This document shows, piece by piece, positions 19,701 to 27,197 of a stretch of DNA of 43,193 bases. The notes beneath the pieces were generated by a model. The model was given only the letters and a program-made list of their open reading frames with translations, was not told the origin of the DNA and did not search any database. Source of the stretch: Phycisphaerae bacterium (GTDB taxonomy: Bacteria > Planctomycetota > Phycisphaerae > UBA1845 > PWPN01); contig JAGNEZ010000054.1 in assembly GCA_018003015.1 (NCBI GenBank), forward strand, positions 1 through 43,193. The letters run 5' to 3'. How positions within the stretch are numbered: the stretch's first letter is position 1; the number at the start of each line of letters is the position of its first letter. Made by a program: the position numbers and the translations under genes.

Positions 19701-19796
19701 TTCTACTGGACGATCCAGACCATGGCGCCCGGCGACAAGATCCAGGCGCTGCGGGCCCGAATCCGTGACGAGGTGGGCATGGACTGGTTGAGATGA
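16755..19796 (+). CDS. Very large exported HEAT-repeat protein
   Basis: This 1013-residue protein begins with a signal peptide (MRRLVFSVILGTGLLFGP). It is then almost wholly HEAT/armadillo-type repeats, with repeated phrases such as DPVIREAAIRRLAAHP, DPEPNVRAAVLKQLAEE and DPAVRAAAIAGLGGAA. Residues 530-590 are a low-complexity insertion that splits the repeats. HEAT solenoids serve as protein-binding scaffolds. The gene follows DUF4159 by 154 bp in the same direction, so it may be a periplasmic partner of the MoxR-VWA set, but this is inference from position. The start could be ATG 16755 or the ATG two codons later; neither has a clear ribosome site. The C-terminal 250 residues are less regular and may form a separate cap. 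Confidence 0.8.
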   Translation: MAMRRLVFSVILGTGLLFGPVSPRLPACGLNIDDHALVAGLQHQHGQASVPPSADLTSTEPPSAEAVASLVQELGNRDPVIREAAIRRLAAHPKESAVAVVEALTRERLAVRLAVMELLVLWKAPVGDMDPWRPETFSDDLLKALSEWAAAPGKQPGSRPAELSDEERASVARDLADLMRARSPTEVQAIRERLARFGVVLLPEVCARLGAVEDDEARERLTALRYRLAASDVLALRWPSGFDRLASMDAGTRRRAAEELGRFAGPADVSLLLELFSGPDALVREIGLRLLNEMGGAQTADAWVRLLADPEPNVRAAVLKQLAEEPSASLVSAIAEYVAGESDPDLIVHAVRALRAARSQAAAACLISLLKNPAWQVRAEAAEALSAMPTGSSGMSGAEAADVHAALIGLLEDQDGFVVSRAVAGLRGTGSVAAVEPLVRAAGAHPELAAEIVAGLASDASLRSKAVVHLRSFCTHADPAVRAAAIAGLGGAASDAIEKEILVALADPESPVRIAAANALFQIMDARRLSSDRCFLAVGRPSCSLGSQGGPSRWDPGEASAVADSGSEPSGAARGIDTQPAPTPPGRTQPDDRGRVFKSLAIEDPLIAGWRSGRSRPLWMTATIPLLENMLAAPQVDERVAACRPLVALGREDLALPVLLAAVRVTESGYARIVAILPWLPIEARREFLEQLRQMKPDGEALTALVSAIAQVPDDDADGPLWALLASPTADIEVGAQAFIGLVKVYFGDDNFDPPAIPVAQRRYVTIVAQDKVASGPPMQRLIALALLLGTGPEVAGEVAGRMFEDASLPNNVRADAFQAWLLSRQSGSARELAVANMTHPLVEVRRLALAYLSLGPNALLHLRNRIWLYSAAWSGDVESGYDVNGRISLQPPRPLRAAMLRPMLTDPDPQAAAYAGYLVSLFSRPEGLAPLVSYWRAHARSDEAWTRLVYRAAAAVNNEQLVPLLEEIYGRYRKDDNAVREFYWTIQTMAPGDKIQALRARIRDEVGMDWLR

Positions 19797-19980
19797 CGTG
19801 GTGGGGTCGGTGATAGCGACCCGGGTGGGCGCCGGGGGCGGCGCGTCGTGGACCGAGAGGAGCGGCCGCAGGCAGGGGAGTTCCGGGTTGCCGCAGCCGG
19901 GCTTGAAGGGCGGCTCCCGTGGGCGGCCTTGAAGGTTTGGGCATCGCCGACATCTCTCGACATTTCGGCCTATCGCGGCC

Positions 19981-22182
19981 ATGCTACCGGGCATGGATCG
20001 TGACGAAGTCTGCTCGAAGTTCCTCGAGTCGCTGAGGTTTGAGCTCTATCTCTTCCAGGAGGAGGCCCTGCTGGCGTGGTTCGGTTCGGCCGGCGGGGTC
20101 ATGGTCTGCGCCCCGACCGGCATGGGCAAGACCCTGATTGCCGAGGCGGCGGTTTTCGAGGCCCTTCACACCCGCAAGCGGCTGTACTACACCACGCCGC
20201 TCATTGCTCTGACCGACCAGAAGTTTCGCGAGATGCAGGATCTGGCCGAGAGGTGGGGATTCTCGCGCGACGACATCGGGCTCATCACCGGCAACCGCCG
20301 GGTCAACCCTGACGCGACCGTCAGGGTGGTGGTGGCCGAGATCCTGCTCAACCATCTGCTCTCGACGGACACCGCGCTTTCCGGCCTGGTGGACGTGGGA
20401 GCGGTGGTCATGGACGAGTTTCACAGCTTCAACGATCCGGAGCGGGGTGTTGTCTGGGAGCTCTCGCTCGTTCTGCTGCCCAAGCACGTTCGGGTCATGC
20501 TGCTGTCGGCCACGGTGGGCAACCCGTACGACTTTTGCCGCTGGCTGCGCGTGCAGCACGAGCGTGACCTGACCATGGTGCTGTCCAATGAGCGTCGTGT
20601 GCCGCTCGAGTTTGTCTGGGTCGGCGACAAGCTTCTGACCGAGCATCTGCTGTCCATGGTTTCGGCCGACGATGTCGAGAACCGCACGCCCGCGCTGGTC
20701 TTCTGCTTCAACCGTGACGAATGCTGGGAAGTGGCGGAGCAGATGAAGGGTTTGTCGCTGGTGACCGCCGCCGTCCGGACGCAGATCGAGGCGTACCTGG
20801 ACACGGTCAGGGGCGATCTGGAGGACGGGGTGGGGCCGAAGCTGCGCCAGATGCTGCTTCGCGGCGTGGGCGTGCACCATGCGGGCGTGTTGCCCAAGCA
20901 CAAGGAGATCGTCGAGGAGTTGTTCAACCGCAAGCTGGTGCCGTTTGTGATCTGTACGGAGACCCTGGCCGCGGGCGTCAATCTGCCCGCCCGGTCGGTG
21001 GTTTTGAGCACTCTGCTCAAGGGCAAGCGTGGCGAGAAGAAGCTGGTGGCCTCGAGCAGTGCCCATCAGATGTTCGGGCGTGCCGGCCGGCCGCAGTTCG
21101 ACACCAAGGGCTACGTTTTCGTCGTGGCCCACGAAGATGACGCCAAGCTGGCCAAGTGGCACAAGAAGTTCGACCAGATCGACCCGCGCTCCAAGGATCC
21201 GGGCATTCTCCGGGCTCGCAAGGAGCTGGAGCGGAAGAAGCCCGCGCGCCGCAAGACCGAGCAGTACTGGCACGAGGGCCAGTTCAAGCAGCTCATCGAG
21301 GCCGGGCCCGCCCGGCTCTACAGCCGCTCGATGATCCCGTACCCGGTCTTGTGCTACCTGTTGACCAAGACCGGGGCGCAGCAGGCGGTGCGTTCGTTCC
21401 TGTCCAAGCGGTTCGAGACCGTCGAGCACATCGAGCGCTGGCAGGAGCAGCTCGGGTTCATGCTCAACAATCTGGCCGGCTTCGGTTACCTAACCCGATC
21501 CGAGGACGGCGATCGCGTCACCCTGGACGACAGCATTTACAGGCTGCTCAGCTTCCGGAGCGTGGATCCGCTGTACGGCATGTTCCTGGTCGAGCAACTG
21601 GTGCGTAGCAGTTTTGAGGAGAAGGTCATGGCCCTGGAGTCGGTGCTCCAGGTTCCGCCGGTGATCGAGCGCCACGTGCGCATTCCGGAGGATTTGCCGC
21701 CCGGTCCGCTTCAGACTCAGGTCATTGAGCCGCTGCTGATTCAGATGGGTGTGGTTGTTGCCCAGGTCAATGCGGGGGCCGACGACGATGACGACGACTA
21801 CGGAGTCGAAGGGCTGCTGGCCGAGGAGGAGCAGCGTCCGCCGACGTTTCCGGAGATGCTGAAGATCGTGTTCGAGGCTCGGCTGGCCGCTCCGGAACCG
21901 GTGTTCGTGCAGCCCAAGTGGATCGGCGGGGCCCTGCCCGACGTGGTGGGTGACTTCTACAAGCTGGTCAAGTCCCGCGATCTGGTCAAGCAGGAAGGGC
22001 TGATCCTGCGGCACCTGCTGCGACTGGTTATCCTGGCCGGCGAGTTCTACCTCCACACCGAGGATCCGGATTACCAGCGTATTGCCGAGCTTGCCACCGC
22101 GGCCTGCCGCCGGGTCGATCCGCGCTACACCGACCGGTTCCTGGAGCAGGCGGCGGAGGTGCGGAAGCTGACGCCGGGGTGA
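19981..22182 (+). CDS. Ski2-like DExH-box helicase
   Basis: This 733-residue protein has the superfamily 2 helicase motifs: Q-like FQEEALLAWF, motif I APTGMGKT, motif II DEFH, motif III LLSATVGNP, motif IV-V CTETLAAGVNLPARSVV and motif VI QMFGRAGRPQFD. The DEFH box and the AGVNLPAR/GRAGR pair place it in the Ski2/Hel308-like group, which unwinds RNA or DNA with ATP. The C-terminal 300 residues are helical and include an acidic stretch (ADDDDDDYG, about residue 600). It lies 184 bp after the HEAT gene, with no evident promoter between. Whether it belongs to the envelope cluster is doubtful; it may simply be the next gene. ATG 19981 and ATG 19993 are both possible starts. Confidence 0.88.
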   Translation: MLPGMDRDEVCSKFLESLRFELYLFQEEALLAWFGSAGGVMVCAPTGMGKTLIAEAAVFEALHTRKRLYYTTPLIALTDQKFREMQDLAERWGFSRDDIGLITGNRRVNPDATVRVVVAEILLNHLLSTDTALSGLVDVGAVVMDEFHSFNDPERGVVWELSLVLLPKHVRVMLLSATVGNPYDFCRWLRVQHERDLTMVLSNERRVPLEFVWVGDKLLTEHLLSMVSADDVENRTPALVFCFNRDECWEVAEQMKGLSLVTAAVRTQIEAYLDTVRGDLEDGVGPKLRQMLLRGVGVHHAGVLPKHKEIVEELFNRKLVPFVICTETLAAGVNLPARSVVLSTLLKGKRGEKKLVASSSAHQMFGRAGRPQFDTKGYVFVVAHEDDAKLAKWHKKFDQIDPRSKDPGILRARKELERKKPARRKTEQYWHEGQFKQLIEAGPARLYSRSMIPYPVLCYLLTKTGAQQAVRSFLSKRFETVEHIERWQEQLGFMLNNLAGFGYLTRSEDGDRVTLDDSIYRLLSFRSVDPLYGMFLVEQLVRSSFEEKVMALESVLQVPPVIERHVRIPEDLPPGPLQTQVIEPLLIQMGVVVAQVNAGADDDDDDYGVEGLLAEEEQRPPTFPEMLKIVFEARLAAPEPVFVQPKWIGGALPDVVGDFYKLVKSRDLVKQEGLILRHLLRLVILAGEFYLHTEDPDYQRIAELATAACRRVDPRYTDRFLEQAAEVRKLTPG

Positions 22183-22239
22183 TGCGGAGGTGGAGTGGCG
22201 CAGGGCGTCCTGCTCGGTTCTCCGCGGGGCGGGCGGTGT

Positions 22240-22989
22240 TCATCGATAGGAGCCGCCCAGCACCGCGTGGCGTTCTCTGGAGAAACTGTCCTTGAGTCGT
22301 TCGCACGCCGCCTGCAGGTTCATCAGTTCTTCCTCGAGCGGGCACAGATTGGGTGGCTCGGTGTTTGGGGTCCGCAAGGCCTTGCCGACGTCGAGGGCGA
22401 ATGCGCCGAAGCGTTCGGCGCCCAGTCTGATACACTCCACCGCCATGTTGTCCAGCTGTTCTGCGGCCTTCATGCGGTCGTTGTGTTGAGCTGCCTCGCG
22501 GACCTCGGCCAGGTGGCTGTCGAGCACCACCACGTACTTGGTGAGCAGTTCGAGGTAGCGCGGGGGTGTCAGGCACAGGCGTTGGATGGCGGCTTCGGGG
22601 TTGGTCACGGAGCCGGTGACGTTGCACCGGAGGGCTCGTCGCAGCGTGTCCAGCACGTTGGCGGCGACGTAAGGCTTGAGCAGCTAGGCGGAGATCTGCA
22701 GTGCTGCCAGGGACAGGATCATCTCGCGGTTTCGCACGCTGGAAATCATGGCCACGCGCATGCTGCGCCATCGCGGATCGGATCGCATTCGCTGGACGAG
22801 TTCGTGACCGTTCAATCGGGGCATCTTGATGTCGAAGAGGCACAGATTCGGCTCCAATCCGCCCTCCAGCAGATCCCAGGCGGCCTGGTCGTCCCGAGCC
22901 TCGGTGATCTGCCACGTCGGCTCGGCCTTGAGGATGTGGCGAAGAGCGATGCGCGAGGTCGCGTCGTCGTGGGCATGGAGTATCTTCAT
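22240..22989 (-). pseudogene. Response regulator split by one in-frame amber codon
   Basis: The frame from ATG 22989 encodes a CheY-like receiver: acidic pair D8/D9, phosphoacceptor D53 (LCLFDIKMPRLNG) and the switch Ser near 83. It stops at TAG 22684-22686 after residue 101. The same frame continues directly with LLKPYVAANVLDTLRRALR, which holds the conserved Lys-Pro that should complete the receiver, and runs on for 147 codons to 22240. One stop therefore divides a 249-codon gene just before the essential Lys. The C-terminal part (residues 125-249) is helical and not recognised. The ribosome site AGGAGAGG precedes ATG 22989. It could be a recent nonsense mutation, a sequencing error or a readthrough codon. 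It follows a truncated ferredoxin-type fragment, so I favour decay. Confidence 0.8.
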
Positions 22990-23019
22990 GGCTTCGCCTC
23001 TCCTGCGTCTGAGGGTGGG

Positions 23020-23103
23020 CTAGAAGTGGCAGTTGACGCACTTGTTCTTATCGACGTCGATCACCTGCGGCTGGGTACGCGTCGCACGCCCCGTGGGATC
23101 CAT
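23020..23103 (-). pseudogene. Truncated ferredoxin/[Fe]-hydrogenase-type N-terminal fragment
   Basis: A 27-codon frame with a good ribosome site (GAGGAG, 6 nt before the ATG) ends IDVDKNKCVNCHF and then TAG. The phrase DKNKCVNCH is the first half of a 4Fe-4S cluster motif (CxxCxxC), as found at the start of ferredoxin-like and sensory [Fe]-hydrogenase-type proteins, but the rest is absent. Only 30 bases separate its stop from the response regulator start, normal operon spacing, so an internal deletion of a longer gene is likely. A heme-binding CxxCH reading is possible but less likely given the DKNKCVNC context. Too short for the usual gene-finding cut-off, it would be missed by annotation. 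Confidence 0.5.
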
Positions 23104-23558
23104 ACGGTCTCCTCAGTCGTGGTCCGGCCGGCTTGCCGTGCAGAATGCCCCTTGTTCATCGGTTGGCGGATGGCCCATGCTGAGCAAACGGTGAGCCAGG
23201 GCCCGGGGGGGCGGCTCGGGTCGGTGATCGGGTGCATCTGGTGCAGGGGGAGCCGGAGAGGCAGGTCTGATAATCTCGCCAACGGTGTATGGGAGGGTGA
23301 TCCGCGGAATTGCCTGCGGAGAGAGCGGCGGTAGAATACCGCTCACCCCTGACCGGGGTCCGCGGTGTTCTGTGTCGTGAGCGTCGAAAGCACTGGTGGT
23401 CGGCATCCACCCCATTCTGGACGGTAGGCCCGCGCACTGCGGCGAGCATCTCGGCGTATTGGAGCACGGGCTGGTCCGGCCGCCGCGGGCGGTTTACTGC
23501 GGCGACTGCACGGTGTACGAAAGCGGCTCTTCGGTCGATGGTCGCGGGAGATTGTCTC
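23104..23558. other. Divergent intergenic region without recognised gene
   Basis: These 455 bases lie between the decayed signalling operon and the large FGE/YetA-like gene. Open frames on both strands are low-complexity and match nothing known. TGATAATCT at 23267-23275 could be a weak -10 region for the rightward gene, but no -35 box is in place. GGGAG at 23546-23550 is the ribosome site of the next gene. No hairpin with a T-tract was seen. Confidence 0.45.
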
Positions 23559-26500
23559 ATGAACCTCGGGGGGCTGGTTTTCGTTGTGGTCTTTCTGGCT
23601 GGCACGGCCTCTGGCCCTGGCCAGGCGGCGCCCGCGGCGGTGACCGGCAAGGACGGGGGGGTGATGGTCCTGGTGCCTGCCGGCTCATTCATCATGGGCA
23701 CCGGTGAAGGCAGGCCTGAGGAGGGGCCGTCTCGTCGGGTGGATCTGCCTGCGTTTTACATCGACAAGACCGAGGTGACCGTCGGCCAGTACGCTCGCTT
23801 CCTGCAGGAGACCGGCAGCAGGCCGCCGACGGGCTGGGCGGAGCAGGGGTCGCCCCGGGGCCGCGAGCGGCTGCCGGTCACGAACATCACCTGGTACGAC
23901 GCCATGGGCTATGCCCGCTGGGCGGGTAAGCGGCTGCCGACGGAGGCGGAGTGGGAGAAGGCGGCGCGTGGGATCGACGGTCGGCGGTTTCCATGGGGCC
24001 AGATCGACGAAGTGGCCCGCCGCAACCTGGCGGAGGACAAGGATGTGGTCGAGGTCGGCACCCATCCGGCAGGTGCGTCCCCGTGCGGCGGTCTGGACAT
24101 GGCCGGCAATGCCTGGGAGTGGACCGCCGACTGGTTCGAGGTCTACCCCGGTTCGGCTGCCCGGTCGATCCACTTCGGCCGGCAATACAAGACTGTCCGC
24201 GGCGGCGGCGCGACCTACTTCTACGGTCAGCCGAACACCGGCCGATGTGCTCAGCGGGCGCGCCTGGTGCCGTACGGAGCCCACGACGCGCTCGGGTTCC
24301 GCTGTGTCATGGATGTAGATCCGGAGCATCCGGCGTACGATCCGAAGGCGGTGCTGAAGGAGGCGGAGGATGGCCTTCAAGCTTCGCTGCGTGAACCTGC
24401 CAGGCTCTCCGACGAACTGGAATACGAGGCTCTGCTGACGACCGGTCGCGTGCCAATCACGATCGTGGGTGAGCCGGGACAGCGGGGGCACGTGCGTGCC
24501 GGGTTCCCTCTTCCCGAAGGCAGAATCCAGGAGGGGGCGAGTCTGCGGCTGGTGAAGGCCGACGGAGCGGTCGTGCCCATGACGGCCAGGGCTCTCTCGA
24601 GGTGGAAAGACGGTTCGGTTCGGTGGGCCCTGCTCGACTTTGCCGGCGAGGCGGGACAGCCACTTCAGGTGGAAGTCTCCGGCGAGTGTCCGGTCGCCTC
24701 CCCGCTTGCGCCTGGTCTGCGCCTTCAGCGGACCGGTGACGTGGTCACGATCGACACCGGCCGCATCGTTGCCCGCCTCACGCCCGCCGATCTTGTTGAG
24801 CGGGTAACGATTCGCGATCGTGGTTCGCACGACGGTTCGCCATTGCTCGGCAGGATGAGCATCGAAGCCCAGGTGGATACTGATGGCGTGTCACTCTCAT
24901 TACACGCTCTTGCTGCAGAGAGGATTCAGGTGGAAGAGGGTGGCGAGCAGCATGCCACGGTGCGGCTGAGCGGCTGGCTGGGTGACATCAACGGCCGGAA
25001 GTCGGCCCTGGAGTATGAGCTGCGGGTCCTGGCGGCGGCGGGTTGCGGACGGCTGGGTCTCTTGCTGACCGTGACTCATCTGGCTCCCCGCAGGCAGCCA
25101 TTCGATGAACCGGCCCCGGTGATTCGGTTGGCGGATCTGGCGGTGCGTTTCGTTCGGGGCGGCGCGCCGGCTCGACTCATCGTCGGCACGGAGCAGGAGG
25201 CTCTTGTGCTGCCGGCCGCGGAGCGGACCGAGGTGCTCCAGCCTGATGATCTCAGCTACACGGTTCATCAGCCTGGCGGAAAGGACTATCAGGGCCATCG
25301 CCACCCCGGCTGGCTGGCTGTGCAGCTCGAGGAGGGCTGGTGTACGCTCGGCCTGCGGCACTTCTGGCAGAACTGCCCCAAGAGCCTGTTGGTGACGGCG
25401 GATGCCGTGGGGGCGAGGCTGTGGGCGGGGAACAAGCCTTTCGAATGGGAGGCCGGCCTGGCCAAGACGCACGAACTGGTGATCGAATGCGCGGCCACGC
25501 CGCCGGAGCATGTTGATCTCGATCCGTTGCGGATCACGATGCCTCCGGCGTGGATGTGCGGCACGGAGGCGGCTGGTGGGATTCTGCCCCGAACCCGCGA
25601 GGTCATCGCGCTCCTGCCCTACTGGGAATGCTGGCGCGACTCGGCGATGCGGGCCTGGCTCAACGCGATGCCGTTTGGTATGCGCGATTTCGGCGACGCC
25701 TACATGGGCGGGCCCTACAAGGGCAAGAACGCCTACGCCGATCTCGAATACGACGTGCACCTGAACTTCATGTTTCAGTATCTGCGCACCGGTGAGACGT
25801 GGTATATCGACGTGGCCGAGCCGATGGCCCGCCACCAGGCGGACATCGACGTCAATCACCACAGCGGGCACCCCTGGAAGCACAGTCCCCAGCACACCAC
25901 GACCGAAGCCGACCTCGGCCACGTCTTCGTGCGCGGCCTGCTTCTGCACCATCTGCTGACCGGTGAACGTCGCTCGCTGGAGGTGGCCATGCGGGTCGGC
26001 GACTGGATCGCCGGGAACCTCGAGAGGGGTCAGGGTACCGGCAACGAGCGGCAAATCGGCTGGTCGCTGTACGCTCTCACTGGGCTCTACGAGGTCACCC
26101 GCGAGCCGCGCTACCTTCACGCGGCCGAGGCTTTGTGCCACCGCCTCATCGCCGGTCAGGCGTCGACGGGCAAGTTCGCGATCCGCTGGGACAACCGCAT
26201 CGCCTTCTTCAATGGCATCGCCATGAACGGCATGCTCAGCGTGCAGGCGCTGAACGGCGATCCGCAGCTGGCCGAGGGCATTCTGAAGGTTGCCGGCCGG
26301 ACCCTGGGGTTCTACCCGGAGTACGCCTGTCGGACGTTGAACGCGTACTGCTGGGCGGCCGGGCGGACGCGTGATCCGCGGTTCATCGACGCCGTGGAGC
26401 GCACCTGGCGGAGCTCGCTCGAGTTTCTCATGGACCGCTCGGCCGAGGCTGAGGAGACCCACGCCTGGCGGTTCCCACGGTTCGCCGTCCGGTACAACCT

Positions 26501-27170
26501 GCTGCCGCTGTTCGACAAGGTGCCCGGCCCGCTGCCCGAGCCGGCCAAGTGGAAGGCCACGCGGTTCAGAAGCGCGGAAGTCGAGGTGTGCCTGCGACCC
26601 GCCGAGAAGGGCCCCGCCCCTGTCATGGTCATTCGCGAGGGGCTCGCGGAGGGCAAGGCAGAGCTGCTCGATGGCGCCGGTCGGACGGTGCGGGTCTTCG
26701 AGCTGTGCGACGCGGCCCGTTTCTTTGAAGCAGCCGTGTTCACGCTGGCGGGCCAGGACACCTATCGCCTTCGCCTGACCGGGGCGAGGGTCCGGGGCTG
26801 GCAGATCCAGCGCGATGCGGGCGCGCGAATGACGGTGCACGATCCCGGCTGCGTCCAGTTGCCCTTTCTGCTTCCTCGGGCCTACGGCTATCTGACCGAG
26901 GGCGTCGAGCAGGTGAAGATTCGTTTCGAAGCGGTGGGCGAGGGCTTCCACGGGGTCAGCCTCTACGACCCGGCCGGCAAGCCGGTCGCCGTGGTGCGGC
27001 ATTTCATCGATTTCCAGGATCCCGGCCGATACGAACTTGAACTCAAGGCTCCGATCGAAGGTGAGGTCGCAGGCTGGTCGCTGCAGATCGACGAGGCCAG
27101 GATCCTCTCGATCGAAGGTTTCTCGCCCTACTGGGCCAGTGACCCGGCGGAGCTGTTCCATCCGCGATGA
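23559..27170 (+). CDS. Exported FGE-sulfatase domain fused to PcRGLX/YetA-like domains
   Basis: This protein of 1203 residues starts with a signal peptide (MNLGGLVFVVVFLAGTASG). Residues 30-250 are an FGE-sulfatase (SUMF1-like) domain: LVPAGSFIMGTGEG, YIDKTEVTVGQYARFL, RLPTEAEWEKAARG, DMAGNAWEWTADWF and a GFRCV end. In the RGGGATYFYG region the cysteine pair of true formylglycine-generating enzymes is absent, so this part is probably a binding or structural module. From about residue 290 the protein resembles PcRGLX/YetA-like families: an N-terminal barrel (WKDGSVRWALLDF), a beta-sandwich, then an alpha/alpha barrel (about 650-1040) rich in aromatic, His and Asp residues (DVNHHSGHPWKHSPQHTT). 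Exo-rhamnogalacturonan lyase-like activity is suggested by family only. The start at 23559 has GGGAG upstream; the frame back to 23310 is not conserved. Confidence 0.78.
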   Translation: MNLGGLVFVVVFLAGTASGPGQAAPAAVTGKDGGVMVLVPAGSFIMGTGEGRPEEGPSRRVDLPAFYIDKTEVTVGQYARFLQETGSRPPTGWAEQGSPRGRERLPVTNITWYDAMGYARWAGKRLPTEAEWEKAARGIDGRRFPWGQIDEVARRNLAEDKDVVEVGTHPAGASPCGGLDMAGNAWEWTADWFEVYPGSAARSIHFGRQYKTVRGGGATYFYGQPNTGRCAQRARLVPYGAHDALGFRCVMDVDPEHPAYDPKAVLKEAEDGLQASLREPARLSDELEYEALLTTGRVPITIVGEPGQRGHVRAGFPLPEGRIQEGASLRLVKADGAVVPMTARALSRWKDGSVRWALLDFAGEAGQPLQVEVSGECPVASPLAPGLRLQRTGDVVTIDTGRIVARLTPADLVERVTIRDRGSHDGSPLLGRMSIEAQVDTDGVSLSLHALAAERIQVEEGGEQHATVRLSGWLGDINGRKSALEYELRVLAAAGCGRLGLLLTVTHLAPRRQPFDEPAPVIRLADLAVRFVRGGAPARLIVGTEQEALVLPAAERTEVLQPDDLSYTVHQPGGKDYQGHRHPGWLAVQLEEGWCTLGLRHFWQNCPKSLLVTADAVGARLWAGNKPFEWEAGLAKTHELVIECAATPPEHVDLDPLRITMPPAWMCGTEAAGGILPRTREVIALLPYWECWRDSAMRAWLNAMPFGMRDFGDAYMGGPYKGKNAYADLEYDVHLNFMFQYLRTGETWYIDVAEPMARHQADIDVNHHSGHPWKHSPQHTTTEADLGHVFVRGLLLHHLLTGERRSLEVAMRVGDWIAGNLERGQGTGNERQIGWSLYALTGLYEVTREPRYLHAAEALCHRLIAGQASTGKFAIRWDNRIAFFNGIAMNGMLSVQALNGDPQLAEGILKVAGRTLGFYPEYACRTLNAYCWAAGRTRDPRFIDAVERTWRSSLEFLMDRSAEAEETHAWRFPRFAVRYNLLPLFDKVPGPLPEPAKWKATRFRSAEVEVCLRPAEKGPAPVMVIREGLAEGKAELLDGAGRTVRVFELCDAARFFEAAVFTLAGQDTYRLRLTGARVRGWQIQRDAGARMTVHDPGCVQLPFLLPRAYGYLTEGVEQVKIRFEAVGEGFHGVSLYDPAGKPVAVVRHFIDFQDPGRYELELKAPIEGEVAGWSLQIDEARILSIEGFSPYWASDPAELFHPR

Positions 27171-27197
27171 GCTGGCGGTGGGGCGTACCTCCGGGGC

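Noticed and set aside
23020..23103. Small c-type cytochrome from the CVNCH motif
   Set aside because: The DKNKCVNC context fits a ferredoxin-type cluster better, and there is no signal peptide for heme attachment outside the cytoplasm.
24900..27161. 753-codon open frame on the minus strand
   Set aside because: Shadow of the FGE/YetA-like gene, whose domains are recognisable on the plus strand.
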